DNA of 27,835 nt from SYIM01 sp964581825 (GCA_964581825.1 CAZORB010000044.1:1-27835); one strand, 5' to 3'. Positions 15,061 to 23,619 are shown, numbered from the stretch's first letter. Notes: generated by a model not told the origin, from the letters alone. Numbers and translations are program-made.

Positions 15061-16148
15061 ATGAATCCCACCCAGCCCACTCTGCCGCTTATCGAGCCCC
15101 CCGCACCCACCGCGATGGGTGGCTGCGCCGAACGCCTGTCGGCATCCTTCTCGGCCAATCCGTCGCTATGCTGCACCCGAAGCTGGCTCACGCTGTCATT
15201 CACGCCAGGGTTGGGTCCAACGGCTGCGCGGCTTCTCCGCGAACGCTTCGGCTGCGCTTGCGCGGCCCTGCGTGCGCCCGAGCCCGCACTGCGGGCCGTT
15301 CTGCCAACGCCGGTTGCGAAGGCCTTGGCAAGCCCCGATCCCAGCCTTGAATCCGCCATGGCGCAAGCCCTCGCCTGGTCACAGTCGCCCGGGCAGCATC
15401 TGCTGACGCTCGCCGATCCCCGCTATCCGCCCATGATTGCGGCCTTACCCGATCCGCCGCCGGTGCTCTATCTGCGGGGCGACCCCGANNNNNNNNNNNN
15501 NNNNNNNNNNNNNNNNNNNNNNNNNNNNNNNNNNNNNNNNNNNNNNNNNNNNNNNNNNNNNNNNNNNNNNNNNNNNNNNNNNNNNNNNTTATCGCGCAAG
15601 GCGCGCTCGTGTCCGAGTTACCGCTCGGCAGTCCTGCCGTGGCGCACCATTTTCCGCGTCGCAATCGTCTGATTGCCGCCCACGCCTCGGCTGTCATCGT
15701 GGTCCAGGCCGCACGGCACTCCGGATCGCTGATCACCGCCCGACTGGCGGCAGACCTGGGGCGCGAAGTCGCCGCTTTTCCCGGGTCGGTTCATTCCGCA
15801 CTCAGTCGCGGCTGTCATCAACTGATCCGCGAAGGCGCGGCCCTGGTTGAAGACGCTGCCGACATTGCCGCGCTCCTCGAAAGCGCCTTCGCTCGCCAGG
15901 GCTGGCAGCCGAAGGCGTTCCCGGCACCGATCAGTCGAGCGCCCAGCGCAGACCATCCCGCGCTATCCGAACCGGCTAGCCAACTGCTCGCCTCGTTGGG
16001 CTGGTCGCCCGTCACACCCGACTCGCTGGTTCAGGCCAGCGGCCTACCCGGACCGCAGGCTGCTAATGCGCTGATTGAGCTTGAACTGTCCGGGCTGGTC
16101 GAACGGCTGATCGACGGTCGCTTTCAGCGCATGCGTCCCGCTAGCTGA
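15061..16148 (+). CDS. dprA: DNA-processing protein DprA, interrupted by an assembly gap
   Basis: DprA loads RecA on incoming single-stranded DNA during natural transformation. The first part gives WLTLSFTPGLGPTAARLL (HhH/SAM-like region) and ADPRYPPMIAALPDPPPVLY, the start of the Rossmann domain. After 100 N the sequence resumes with QGALVSELPLGSPAVAHHFP, RRNRLIAAHASAVIVVQAA, RHSGSLITARLAADLGREV and AFPGSVHSALSRGCHQLI, ending in the winged-helix DprA_WH domain (about 15960-16140). The SGxARGID segment of the core lies in the gap. The halves are in different frames as given, which I attribute to the arbitrary N length. The N-terminus is uncertain: ATG 15061 gives about 40 extra residues, and ATGs at 15016 and 15115 are alternatives. 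Confidence 0.88.
15489..15588. other. Assembly gap, 100 N
   Basis: Exactly 100 consecutive N, the conventional length for a gap of unknown size, fall within dprA. Comparison with the DprA fold from memory suggests that about 80 residues (near 240 nt) are missing between RGDP and IAQGALVSE. The flanking frames require a true length that leaves a remainder of 2 on division by 3. Confidence 0.97.
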
Positions 16149-16197
16149 CCCAGGCCCGTCGCCATGATATTTACCCCGCCGCATCCGGTCTGCTTGC

Positions 16198-16227
16198 TTG
16201 CTTCGCTGGCGGATCGGCCCGTATGAT
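16198..16227 (+). promoter_or_regulatory. Possible sigma-70 promoter for topB
   Basis: In the 151-nt gap between dprA and topB, TTGCTT (16198-16203) and TATGAT (16222-16227) are spaced by 18 nt. The -10 lies in the 8-nt spacer of a short inverted repeat, CGGCC (16215-16219) and GGCCG (16228-16232). The first hexamer is part of a TTGC repeat, so the -35 match may be fortuitous. Confidence 0.35.
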
Positions 16228-16299
16228 GGCCGCCCCGAACCGGGTCCCGACCCCGCGAGCAATCCCCGTGCCACTGTTTTCACAGGTTCTATTGTCCCA

Positions 16300-18915
16300 A
16301 TGACCAAGGCGCTGATCATCGCTGAAAAGCCCTCCGTCGCCGCTGACATCGCGCGCGCGATTGGCGGCTTCACGCGCCAGGGCGACTTTTTCGAAAGCGA
16401 GCACTATGTGCTGTCGTCGGCGATCGGGCATCTGGTCGAAATCGGCGCGCCCGAGCAATTCGAGGTCAAACGCGGCAAGTGGTCGTTTGCCAACCTGCCA
16501 GTCATCCCGCCGCACTTCGACCTAAAGCCCATCGACAAAACCGAGGACCGGCTCAAGCTGTTAACCCGGCTGATCCGCCGTAAAGACGTGTCCTCGCTCA
16601 TCAACGCCTGCGACGCGGGCCGCGAGGGTGAGCTGATCTTCCGACTCATCGTTCAGCACGCGAAAGCGCGCCAGCCCATCCGCAGGCTCTGGCTGCAGTC
16701 CATGACACCGGCGTCCATTCGGGATGCGTTTGAGCACCTGCGCGACGACCCGGACATGCTGCCTCTGGCGGACGCCGCCCGCTGCCGATCCGAAGCCGAC
16801 TGGCTGGTTGGCATCAATGGCACGCGTGCCATGACCGCATTCAATTCCCGCGATGGGGGCTTCTATCTGACCACCGTCGGTCGGGTTCAAACACCCACGC
16901 TCACCATCGTGGTCGAGCGCGAAGAGCGAATTCGCAGCTTCGTTTCGCGCAACTACTTCGAGGTCAAGGCTCAGTTTGGCGCGGTCGCGGGAGCCTATGA
17001 GGGCAAGTGGTTCAACCCGGCTTTCCGCAAAGACGAAAATGATGCCGAAGCGCGCGCCGAGCGTCTCTGGGATCGCGAAACAGCGCAGGCCATCGTCGCC
17101 GCCTGTGAGGGCAAAACCGCGGTCGTCAGCGATGAATCCCGACCCGCCACCCAGCTATCGCCTGCGCTCTTTGACCTCACCTCGCTGCAGCGGGAAGCCA
17201 ATTCGCGGTTCGGTTTTTCGGCAAGAACCACGCTCGCCATCGCGCAGGCGCTCTACGAGCGGCACAAGGTGCTCACCTACCCGCGAACCGACTCGCGGGC
17301 GTTGCCCGAAGACTATCTTGATACCGCCCGCCAAACGGTCGATGTGCTCACCGAACAGGCGCCCTATCGACCCTTCGCACAGCAGATTCTTGATTCGGGC
17401 TGGGTTCGACCCAACCGACGCGTCTTCGATAACAGCAAAGTAAGCGACCACTTTGCAATTATTCCAACGTTGCAGGCACCACGCGCGCTATCTGATGCCG
17501 AGCAGCGCATCTACGACCTGGTTGCCCGCCGCTTCATGGCCGTGTTTTTCCCGGCCGCCGAGTCGCTCGTCACCACCCGCATCAGCCGAGTTGGCGAGCA
17601 TGCGTTTAAGACCGAAGGTCGCGTCCTGGTCAACCCTGGCTGGCAGGCTATCTATGGCCGAGAGGGCGGCGACGACACGCTGCCACCGGTGGGGGCCAAC
17701 GAACGGGTGGCGGTCAACGATATCGAGCTTGCCGCGCTAAGCACACGGCCTCCGCCTCGATACAACGAAGCCACGCTGCTCTCGGCCATGGAGGGCGCAG
17801 GCAAGCTGATCGACGATGACGATCTGCGCGCGGCCATGGCCGACAAGGGGCTGGGCACACCGGCTACCCGCGCCTCCATCATTGAGGGGCTGATTGCCGA
17901 AAACTATCTGATCCGAGACGGCAAAGAGCTGGTTCCAACCACGAAAGCGTTTCAGCTACTGACACTGCTGCGCGGCTTGGGCGTGGCCGAACTCACGGCA
18001 CCCGAGCTCACCGGCGAATGGGAGCACAAGCTCGCTGAAATGGAGCGCGGGCGGCTTGGGCGCGAGGCCTTCATGCGCGAAATCGCCGAGATGACCCGTC
18101 AACTCGTCGAGCGCGCCAAAAATTACCAGGCCGATACGGTGCCGGGCAATTACGCCACGCTCAAGGCGCCATGCCCGAAATGTGGCGCCGTGGTCCAGGA
18201 AAACTACCGCCGTTATGCCTGCACGGCCTGCGACTTTTCCATCAGCAAGATCCCGGGCGCACGACAGCTCGAGGTGACAGAAGCCGAGGCGCTGATTACC
18301 GAGCGCACGGTCGGGCCGCTACAGGGTTTTCGCAGCAAAATGGGCCGACCATTCGCAGCAATCCTGAAGTTAAGCGCTGATCACCGGCTCGAATTCGATT
18401 TTGGCCAATCTGATCGCGACGACGACGCGCTTGCCGAGGCCGTCGACTTCAGCGGCCGCACCGCGCTTGGCCCCTGCCCGAAATGCGCCGGCAAAGTCTT
18501 TGAACACGGCATGAGTTACGTGTGCGAGAACACGGTCGGCCCGTCGCGCAGCTGCGACTTCCGCTCGGGCAAAATCATCTTGCAGCAGGAAATCGGCGAA
18601 GCACAAATGCAAAAACTGCTTGCCGACGGCCGCACCGAACTCCTCGATGGCTTCGTCTCATCGCGCACGCGCCGCAAATTCAAAGCCTTCCTGGTTCGGG
18701 AACCGGGCGGACGCATCGGCTTTGAGTTTGCGCCGCGCCCGACCAAGCCCGGCGCTGAGGCACCCAAGTCCGGCGCCAAGGCCCGCGCCAAACCTGCCGC
18801 AGCCGCCGACTCAGCCACCCCTGAGGACACTGCGCCTGCCAAGCCCAAGCGCTCCGCGAGCGCAGCAAAACCCGCCGCCCGTAAAACGCGCAAACCGGCG
18901 GCCCGTAAAACCTAA
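16300..18915 (+). CDS. topB: DNA topoisomerase III
   Basis: An 871-residue type IA topoisomerase that passes single DNA strands and decatenates replication or recombination intermediates. The Toprim domain starts MTKALIIAEKPSVAADIA (metal ligand Glu9) and includes ACDAGREGELIFR (103-115). The catalytic tyrosine is Tyr327 in VLTYPRTDSRALP. Other family blocks are TTVGRVQTPTL (191-201), DHFAIIPT and KGLGTPATRASIIEGLI. The C-terminus has two topoisomerase zinc-finger-like segments, starting at Cys625 (CPKCGAVVQENY, then CTACDF) and Cys726 (CPKCAGKVFEHG). A basic Lys/Ala/Pro-rich tail of about 55 residues ends in repeated PAARKT. ATG 16300 fits the family start; the 34 upstream codons in frame look non-coding. 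Confidence 0.95.
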   Translation: MTKALIIAEKPSVAADIARAIGGFTRQGDFFESEHYVLSSAIGHLVEIGAPEQFEVKRGKWSFANLPVIPPHFDLKPIDKTEDRLKLLTRLIRRKDVSSLINACDAGREGELIFRLIVQHAKARQPIRRLWLQSMTPASIRDAFEHLRDDPDMLPLADAARCRSEADWLVGINGTRAMTAFNSRDGGFYLTTVGRVQTPTLTIVVEREERIRSFVSRNYFEVKAQFGAVAGAYEGKWFNPAFRKDENDAEARAERLWDRETAQAIVAACEGKTAVVSDESRPATQLSPALFDLTSLQREANSRFGFSARTTLAIAQALYERHKVLTYPRTDSRALPEDYLDTARQTVDVLTEQAPYRPFAQQILDSGWVRPNRRVFDNSKVSDHFAIIPTLQAPRALSDAEQRIYDLVARRFMAVFFPAAESLVTTRISRVGEHAFKTEGRVLVNPGWQAIYGREGGDDTLPPVGANERVAVNDIELAALSTRPPPRYNEATLLSAMEGAGKLIDDDDLRAAMADKGLGTPATRASIIEGLIAENYLIRDGKELVPTTKAFQLLTLLRGLGVAELTAPELTGEWEHKLAEMERGRLGREAFMREIAEMTRQLVERAKNYQADTVPGNYATLKAPCPKCGAVVQENYRRYACTACDFSISKIPGARQLEVTEAEALITERTVGPLQGFRSKMGRPFAAILKLSADHRLEFDFGQSDRDDDALAEAVDFSGRTALGPCPKCAGKVFEHGMSYVCENTVGPSRSCDFRSGKIILQQEIGEAQMQKLLADGRTELLDGFVSSRTRRKFKAFLVREPGGRIGFEFAPRPTKPGAEAPKSGAKARAKPAAAADSATPEDTAPAKPKRSASAAKPAARKTRKPAARKT

Positions 18916-18978
18916 GTTGCTGTCCTGCGCTGCATAGGGCTGCTGCGCACCTTGTCGGGTACGCCACTCTCCCTGGTT

Positions 18979-19008
18979 GGAGGCCGGTTTTTTTATCTAC
19001 CGGCCTCC
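18979..19008. repeat. Inverted repeat downstream of topB
   Basis: A perfect 9-bp inverted repeat, GGAGGCCGG and CCGGCCTCC, encloses a 12-nt loop that begins with seven T. It lies 63 nt after the topB stop and 22 nt before the ChaC-like GTG. The T-run is in the loop rather than after the stem, so this is not a standard intrinsic terminator. Confidence 0.45.
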
Positions 19009-19030
19009 CTGCCAAGCTATTCTCAACGTC

Positions 19031-19630
19031 GTGCGTCCTATCCAGCCTGAGCATGTCCACGCGACATGGGTCTTCGCTTACGGATCCCTGATCTGGAATC
19101 CGGGGTTTGACTATCGGCGCGCCGAACTCGCGCGGCTAAACGGCTATCACCGCGCGTTCTGCATCGGTTCGATTCGCTACCGGGGCACGCCCGATCGACC
19201 CGGCGTGGTGCTGGGCCTGGATCGCGGCGGCGCCTGTGTCGGGGTGGCGTATGAGCTTCACGAAGCGTCCCGCAAAGCCGCGTTAGATGCAGTGTTTCAG
19301 CGGGAAATTCCAGACTGGGCCGAGCGCGTGTACCGCCCCACCATCGTTCGCGTGAGGCTCTCTGATGGCGCGCCGGTTGAGGCGCTCGCCTTCGTGGCAG
19401 AGCGGGGTAGCCGCTGGTATCGGCGGCTGGCCGAGGCTGAGCTTCTCAAAACCCTGCGCGAAGCGCACGGCCAGCGTGGCCCCAACCGCGACTATGCGAT
19501 CAACACCTGGCAGGCGCTTCATGCGCGCGGCGTTCGCGATGACAGACTCGAGCGGCTGGTGCGATTGGTCGAGGGCGAGCCTGCACAGACTCAGAGCCTC
19601 AGCTCGCCGCTGATGCTCTCGATGCAATAG
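19031..19630 (+). CDS. ChaC-like gamma-glutamylcyclotransferase
   Basis: A 199-residue protein of the gamma-glutamylcyclotransferase fold. ChaC-type members degrade glutathione to 5-oxoproline and Cys-Gly in the cytosol. The substrate-binding loop VFAYGSLIWNPGF (YGSL 17-20) is typical of ChaC, followed by GYHRAFCIGSIRYRGTPDRP, PGVVLGLDRGGACVGVAYEL and FQREIPDWAERVY, where Glu92 matches the catalytic glutamate. NRDYAINT and LHARGVRDDRLERL follow as in ChaC. The start is GTG at 19031 with no good Shine-Dalgarno; no ATG is in frame nearby. Its last 40 nt overlap the 3' end of the convergent PhzF gene, covering a C-terminal tail that looks poorly conserved. Confidence 0.88.
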   Translation: MRPIQPEHVHATWVFAYGSLIWNPGFDYRRAELARLNGYHRAFCIGSIRYRGTPDRPGVVLGLDRGGACVGVAYELHEASRKAALDAVFQREIPDWAERVYRPTIVRVRLSDGAPVEALAFVAERGSRWYRRLAEAELLKTLREAHGQRGPNRDYAINTWQALHARGVRDDRLERLVRLVEGEPAQTQSLSSPLMLSMQ

Positions 19631-20472
19631 CCGCCAACCCAAACGGTGTCCGGCGCAGTCTGCTCGATGTAAACCCGGCCATCGCGACCCAGTCGGGTGC
19701 CTTGCCGGGCGACATAGCGGGCAGGCGCGATGGCCTCACCGATCAGCCACTGCGCAAGCGCCGCATTCAGGCTGCCAGTGACGGGATCTTCGCGCAGGCT
19801 GCCGCCCGCTGTGAAAAACGCACGTACCTCGAAGTCGACCTCGGCAGCGGCGTCCGCCGGGGCAACCACACCGACCTTGCCGCGCGCCCCAATCACCCCC
19901 ACGTCCAGCCCCTCGAGCACTACCGGGTCAGGCTCTAGCGCCAAGACCTCAGCGGCCGACCCCAGCAGCACGCCCCGCCAGTGTGGCCCGTTATCACACC
20001 AGGCGTGGGCGATGATCGATGCTCGCGGGATTCTCAATCCTGCCGCGATGCGCACCACCTCTGCCTCATCCAGGGGCCCACCGCGAAGGCGGGGTGGCGC
20101 GGCAAACCAGAGTCGTTCGCCCGAGCGACGGATCGCAATCAGTCCGGCTTCGCACTGCTGGATGATCAGATCGCGCCGCGGTTGTCCGCCCGCCGATAGC
20201 CACGCGTGACAGCTGCCGAGGGTCGGATGGCCCGCAAAAGGCAGCTCCCGCCCAGGGCTGAAGATTCGAACCCGGTAGTCGGCCTCATCCGTGTCGGGCG
20301 GCAACAGGAACGTGGTCTCAGAGAGGTTGGTCCAGTTCGCAAATGCCTGCATCTGCGCAGCACTCAACCCCTGCCCGTCGAGAACCACCGCGAGCGGATT
20401 GCCAAGCATCCGGACGTTGGAGAAAACGTCAAGCTGTGTAAAGCGGCGTACACGGGCGGGATTCAAGCTCAC
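19591..20472 (-). CDS. PhzF family protein (phenazine-biosynthesis-like isomerase fold)
   Basis: A 293-residue PhzF-family protein, related in fold to diaminopimelate epimerase. Named members isomerise phenazine precursors, but most genomic members have unknown metabolic roles. Recognisable blocks are FTQLDVFSNVRMLGNPLAVV (11-30), TNLSETTFLLPP with the likely catalytic Glu52, GRELPFAGHPTLGSCHAWL, and SLREDPVTGSLNAALAQWLI near the C-terminus. The duplicated two-lobe arrangement is visible. No phenazine biosynthesis genes are nearby, so phenazine production is not implied. The start is GTG in GTGA, overlapping the stop of the HNH gene by 4 nt. The 3' end overlaps the ChaC-like gene in the opposite direction. 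Confidence 0.9.
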   Translation of the reverse strand: MSLNPARVRRFTQLDVFSNVRMLGNPLAVVLDGQGLSAAQMQAFANWTNLSETTFLLPPDTDEADYRVRIFSPGRELPFAGHPTLGSCHAWLSAGGQPRRDLIIQQCEAGLIAIRRSGERLWFAAPPRLRGGPLDEAEVVRIAAGLRIPRASIIAHAWCDNGPHWRGVLLGSAAEVLALEPDPVVLEGLDVGVIGARGKVGVVAPADAAAEVDFEVRAFFTAGGSLREDPVTGSLNAALAQWLIGEAIAPARYVARQGTRLGRDGRVYIEQTAPDTVWVGGYCIESISGELRL

Positions 20473-21155
20473 CGCTGACCTCGGCCGCGAACCATTCGAC
20501 CGCTCGAGGCCTGCACGACCGATTCATTGGGCGTGGCAACCTCATGCATGCCGACGCGCGCATGCAACCGCGATCCCGCCGGTACACCCGCCATCAGAAA
20601 CTCCATCTGATCGGCCAGGATGCGCCGGTTTCGAAGAATGAAGGCTTCGTGCTGGCTGGGTACGTAGGGAACGTACAAGAGCGGCATGCCGGCCTGTTCC
20701 GGCGTTCGGTTGCCTTTGCGCAGGTTGCAGGGCTTGCAGGCGCTCACCAGATTGGTCCAGGTATCGCGACCGCCCTTGCTCTGGGGCAGCACGTGCTCAG
20801 CGGTCAGATCGGCCAGCCGGTACCGTCCACCGCAGTAGGCACACACATGCCGGTCGCGCGCAAACAGCATCTCGCGCACCACCACCGGCACCCGGTCGCG
20901 CGGCGCGCGCACGATGGTGTCGCCGCGCAGCGCAACGATCGACCGCAGGGTAAGCGCCGATTGTCGACCGCTTGCGCGATTGATGCCACCGCGAAGCACA
21001 AACGCATGCTCACCAAGGTCCCAGGCGACCGCACCCCTCACATAACAGGTTGCCGCCTCCTCCAGACCAATCCATCGCCGGGGATAGCCCCCCGCATCCA
21101 GCGCAAGAATGGCGGGGGGATCAGCATGCTGCAACGGACCTGGAAGCGTCTGCAT
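20469..21155 (-). CDS. HNH endonuclease family protein
   Basis: A 228-residue protein with a zinc-supported HNH nuclease domain in its middle. The domain spans about 100-150: CAYCGG (Cys105, Cys108), LTAEHVLPQSKGG with His121, TWTNLVSACKPCNLRKGNRT with Asn135 and Cys140/Cys143. This layout is the standalone chromosomal HNH type common in proteobacteria, whose DNA target and cell role are not established. The N-terminal 95 residues (ALDAGGYPRRWIGLEEAATC, then LRSIVALRGD) also occur in that type. No methyltransferase or phage gene is adjacent, so I do not call a restriction system. The ATG at 21155 is preceded by GGAGG. The stop overlaps the PhzF start, suggesting co-translation. Confidence 0.88.
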   Translation of the reverse strand: MQTLPGPLQHADPPAILALDAGGYPRRWIGLEEAATCYVRGAVAWDLGEHAFVLRGGINRASGRQSALTLRSIVALRGDTIVRAPRDRVPVVVREMLFARDRHVCAYCGGRYRLADLTAEHVLPQSKGGRDTWTNLVSACKPCNLRKGNRTPEQAGMPLLYVPYVPSQHEAFILRNRRILADQMEFLMAGVPAGSRLHARVGMHEVATPNESVVQASSGRMVRGRGQR

Positions 21156-21229
21156 CGAACCTCCATAAGTTGGTCTTGGATGCCGTCGACCTTACGGCGC
21201 GAACTGACGAAAGACTCTACACTCGCAGC

Positions 21230-22201
21230 ATGAATCTTCCTATCTCTATTGCGGATGTTGAAGCGGCGGCGGGCCGCCTGGCTGGTGTGGCGGTGCGAAC
21301 GCCAGTGCTGACCAGCCCCTCTGCCAATGCGCTGGCCGGCGCCCAGCTGTTTTTCAAGTGCGAGAACCTGCAGCGCATCGGCGCCTTCAAGTTCAGGGGT
21401 GCGTTCAACGCGCTCTCCCGTCTTCCAGCCGGGGCCCGCCAGCACGGCGTCATTACCTATTCATCGGGAAACCACGCGCAGGCGATCGCTCTTTCGGCAA
21501 AGCTGCTCGGAATGCCCGCGCTGATCGTGATGCCGGCGGACGCCCCTGCGGTCAAGGTCGCGGCCACGCGATCGCATGGTGCCGAAATCGTTCTCTACGA
21601 CCGCTACACCCAGGATCGCGAGGCGCTTGGACGCTCGCTTGCCGAGGCCCGCCAGATGACGCTGATTCCGCCGTATGACCATGCGGACGTCATGGCAGGG
21701 CAAGGGACGGCGGCACTCGAGCTCTTCGAAGAAGTCGGTCCGCTCGATGCGCTATTTGTCTGCGTGGGCGGAGGCGGGCTCATCTCCGGCTGCGCGGTGG
21801 CAGCGGCGGCGCGCTCGCCCGGCTGTCGCGTGATCGGTGTTGAACCGCAGGCGGGCGATGACGTGCGCCAGTCGCTTGCGCGCGGCGAACGGGTACGAAT
21901 CCCTGTCCCGCAAACGCTTGCCGATGGCGCCCAAACCCAGTCGCCGGGTGAGCTTACTTTTGCGGTCATTCGCGAACACGTTTCTGAAATCGCCACCGTG
22001 AGCGACGAGGCGCTGGTGCACACCATGGGCTGGCTTGCTGCCCATCTCAAACTAGTGGTCGAGCCTACCGGCTGTCTGGCGGCAGCTGCTGCGCTCATGC
22101 CTCGAGCCGACCTTGCGGGTCAGCGAATCGGTGTCGTTCTGAGCGGTGGCAACATCGACCTCAGCCGATTTACTGCACTGATCTCACCAACCGCTCAGTA
22201 A
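21230..22201 (+). CDS. PLP-dependent threonine/serine dehydratase family protein
   Basis: A 323-residue fold-type II PLP enzyme of the serine racemase, threonine dehydratase and threo-3-hydroxyaspartate dehydratase group. The PLP lysine is Lys54 in IGAFKFRGAFNAL. The phosphate-binding glycine loop is CVGGGGLISG (178-187), the substrate loop is SSGNHAQ (78-84), and the C-terminal block is LSGGNIDLSR. There is no C-terminal ACT regulatory domain, so it is not the biosynthetic, isoleucine-regulated IlvA. Racemase or hydroxyaspartate lyase activity is as plausible as threonine deamination. ATG 21230 fits the family N-terminus; codons upstream back to 21050 are open but lie over the HNH gene. It diverges from the HNH gene across 74 nt. 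Confidence 0.9.
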   Translation: MNLPISIADVEAAAGRLAGVAVRTPVLTSPSANALAGAQLFFKCENLQRIGAFKFRGAFNALSRLPAGARQHGVITYSSGNHAQAIALSAKLLGMPALIVMPADAPAVKVAATRSHGAEIVLYDRYTQDREALGRSLAEARQMTLIPPYDHADVMAGQGTAALELFEEVGPLDALFVCVGGGGLISGCAVAAAARSPGCRVIGVEPQAGDDVRQSLARGERVRIPVPQTLADGAQTQSPGELTFAVIREHVSEIATVSDEALVHTMGWLAAHLKLVVEPTGCLAAAAALMPRADLAGQRIGVVLSGGNIDLSRFTALISPTAQ

Positions 22202-22216
22202 CCGCGCCATCACCGC

Positions 22217-23416
22217 TCACGCGATCGCCTCCGCTGGCTCGGTCGCGGGACGTCCCACCGCAGCCAGAAGCCGGGGGCGCTCCGCACAACGATCGCCTGC
22301 CAGAGCAAATCCGCGCAACACGCCCTCATTGTCGCGCCAATCAAGTCGGATACCCGACGCGTCCGGTGCGCCAACCCACCGCCCCGCATCGCCGGTCGCG
22401 GCAGGCTGCAGAACAACGACCGGGCAACTCGGCGTTTTGACCACCACCGGCGCGGGATCGAGTTCAAGAGCCGTGGGCACACCCGACAGCGTTGCGGCAA
22501 GCGCGCGTGCGGCCTGAAGCAGCGGGGCGACGTAGGGCCGGACCTGGCCGTCGATCTGCGCGCAATCACCCAGCGCAAAAATCCGCGGATCCGTCGTTGC
22601 GAGCATGCGGTCCACCACAATGCCTGCGCCCGTTGCAAGACCCGCATCGCGCGCCAATTCCACCCGCGCCCGCAACCCCACGGCGCTCAGTACGCAATCG
22701 ACAGACACCAGCGTGCCATCATCCAGTGTCGCGGCGAGCGCGGAGCGGTCGGCGCTCGTTGAGAGGTCGCGAACCGTTCGGCCAAATCGCCAGTCGACCC
22801 CGCTTGACGCGAGCGCCACGGCAAGTACGTCGGACACCGCCGCAGGCGCAAGCCGGCCAAGTGGCAGCGCTGCAGGATCCACCACGGTCACGCGGAACCC
22901 TGCCGTGATGAGGTCGTTGGCAAACTCGCACCCGATCAGACCTGCGCCAATGACCAGCACCCTGGCATCGGATCCCGCCGCGACCAGCCGCTCGCGCCAC
23001 GCCGCGTAATCGACAAGATCGTTCACCGACACCACCTGTGAGGCCGCATCACCGGTAATGGGTACCCGGATCGGTTGGGCGCCAATTGCCAGCACCAGGT
23101 CCGCGTAGGGCACGGACGCGGTGTTGGTTTGAAGCATGCGCGCATCGCGATCGATGGCAGTCACCTGAGTATCAGTCATCACCTGCAGCTGCAGGCGCTC
23201 GGCTAGTGCGGCAGCACTCGCGCTCTCCAGCGCCGCCGCCGTCCGACGCTGTGCCAGCGCGTTCGAGAGCATCGGCTTCGAGTACGCGCGTCCGGAATCA
23301 GCCGTCACGAGGGTGATAGGACGTGAGCACTCACGCCTACGCAACTCCTTCGCCAGCGCGTAACCCGCCATGCCAGCCCCAACGATTACAACCGGTTCGT
23401 CTCGCGTGCCCGTCAT
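22217..23416 (-). CDS. FAD-dependent NAD(P)H oxidoreductase, rubredoxin reductase-like
   Basis: A 399-residue two-dinucleotide-domain flavoprotein. The FAD site is VVIVGAGMAGYALAKEL (GAGMAG 13-18), the NAD(P)H site is VLVIGAGLIGCEFANDL (GAGLIG 157-162), and the FAD-ribityl motif is RIFALGDCAQIDG (279-291). There is no CxxC redox disulfide, so it belongs with rubredoxin and ferredoxin reductases. It would pass electrons from NAD(P)H to the rubredoxin encoded 32 nt upstream. The ATG at 23414-23416 has GAAGGAG at the right distance; the open frame extends 30 codons further but those codons overlap the intergenic region. Its stop lies 15 nt from the convergent dehydratase stop. Confidence 0.9.
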   Translation of the reverse strand: MTGTRDEPVVIVGAGMAGYALAKELRRRECSRPITLVTADSGRAYSKPMLSNALAQRRTAAALESASAAALAERLQLQVMTDTQVTAIDRDARMLQTNTASVPYADLVLAIGAQPIRVPITGDAASQVVSVNDLVDYAAWRERLVAAGSDARVLVIGAGLIGCEFANDLITAGFRVTVVDPAALPLGRLAPAAVSDVLAVALASSGVDWRFGRTVRDLSTSADRSALAATLDDGTLVSVDCVLSAVGLRARVELARDAGLATGAGIVVDRMLATTDPRIFALGDCAQIDGQVRPYVAPLLQAARALAATLSGVPTALELDPAPVVVKTPSCPVVVLQPAATGDAGRWVGAPDASGIRLDWRDNEGVLRGFALAGDRCAERPRLLAAVGRPATEPAEAIA

Positions 23417-23448
23417 GTTCCAACTCCTTCCAGAGCGGTGGTTTGAAC

Positions 23449-23619
23449 TCAGGCCGCAAGTTCGATCATCTCGAACTCGGCCTTCGCGACGCCGCAGTCC
23501 GGGCACTCCCAGTCGGCGGGCACATCTTCCCAGCGGGTGCCAGGCGCGATGCCGTGCTCGGGGTCGCCAGCGGCTTCGTCATAGAGGTAACCGCACACAA
23601 TGCATTGCCAGGTTTTCAT
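23449..23619 (-). CDS. Rubredoxin
   Basis: A 56-residue small iron protein that carries one electron. It begins MKTWQCIVCGYLYDEAAGDP and contains the two knuckles CxxCG at Cys6/Cys9 and CPDCG at Cys39/Cys42, which hold a single Fe(Cys)4 centre. The spacing and DWECPDCGVAK are standard for rubredoxin. Length matches the usual 52-56 residues. The ATG at 23617-23619 is preceded by AAGGA. It lies between rubrerythrin (60 nt upstream) and the flavoprotein (32 nt downstream), so it is the likely electron shuttle from the reductase to rubrerythrin. It could also serve other acceptors such as oxygen- or NO-reducing enzymes. Confidence 0.96.
   Translation of the reverse strand: MKTWQCIVCGYLYDEAAGDPEHGIAPGTRWEDVPADWECPDCGVAKAEFEMIELAA

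Noticed and set aside
19591..20472. Phenazine biosynthesis cluster suggested by the PhzF homolog.
   Set aside because: No other phenazine gene is present; PhzF-fold proteins are widespread with unrelated or unknown roles.
20469..21155. HNH gene as part of a restriction or mobile defence system.
   Set aside because: No methyltransferase, phage or transposase gene is adjacent, and the protein looks like the common standalone chromosomal HNH type.
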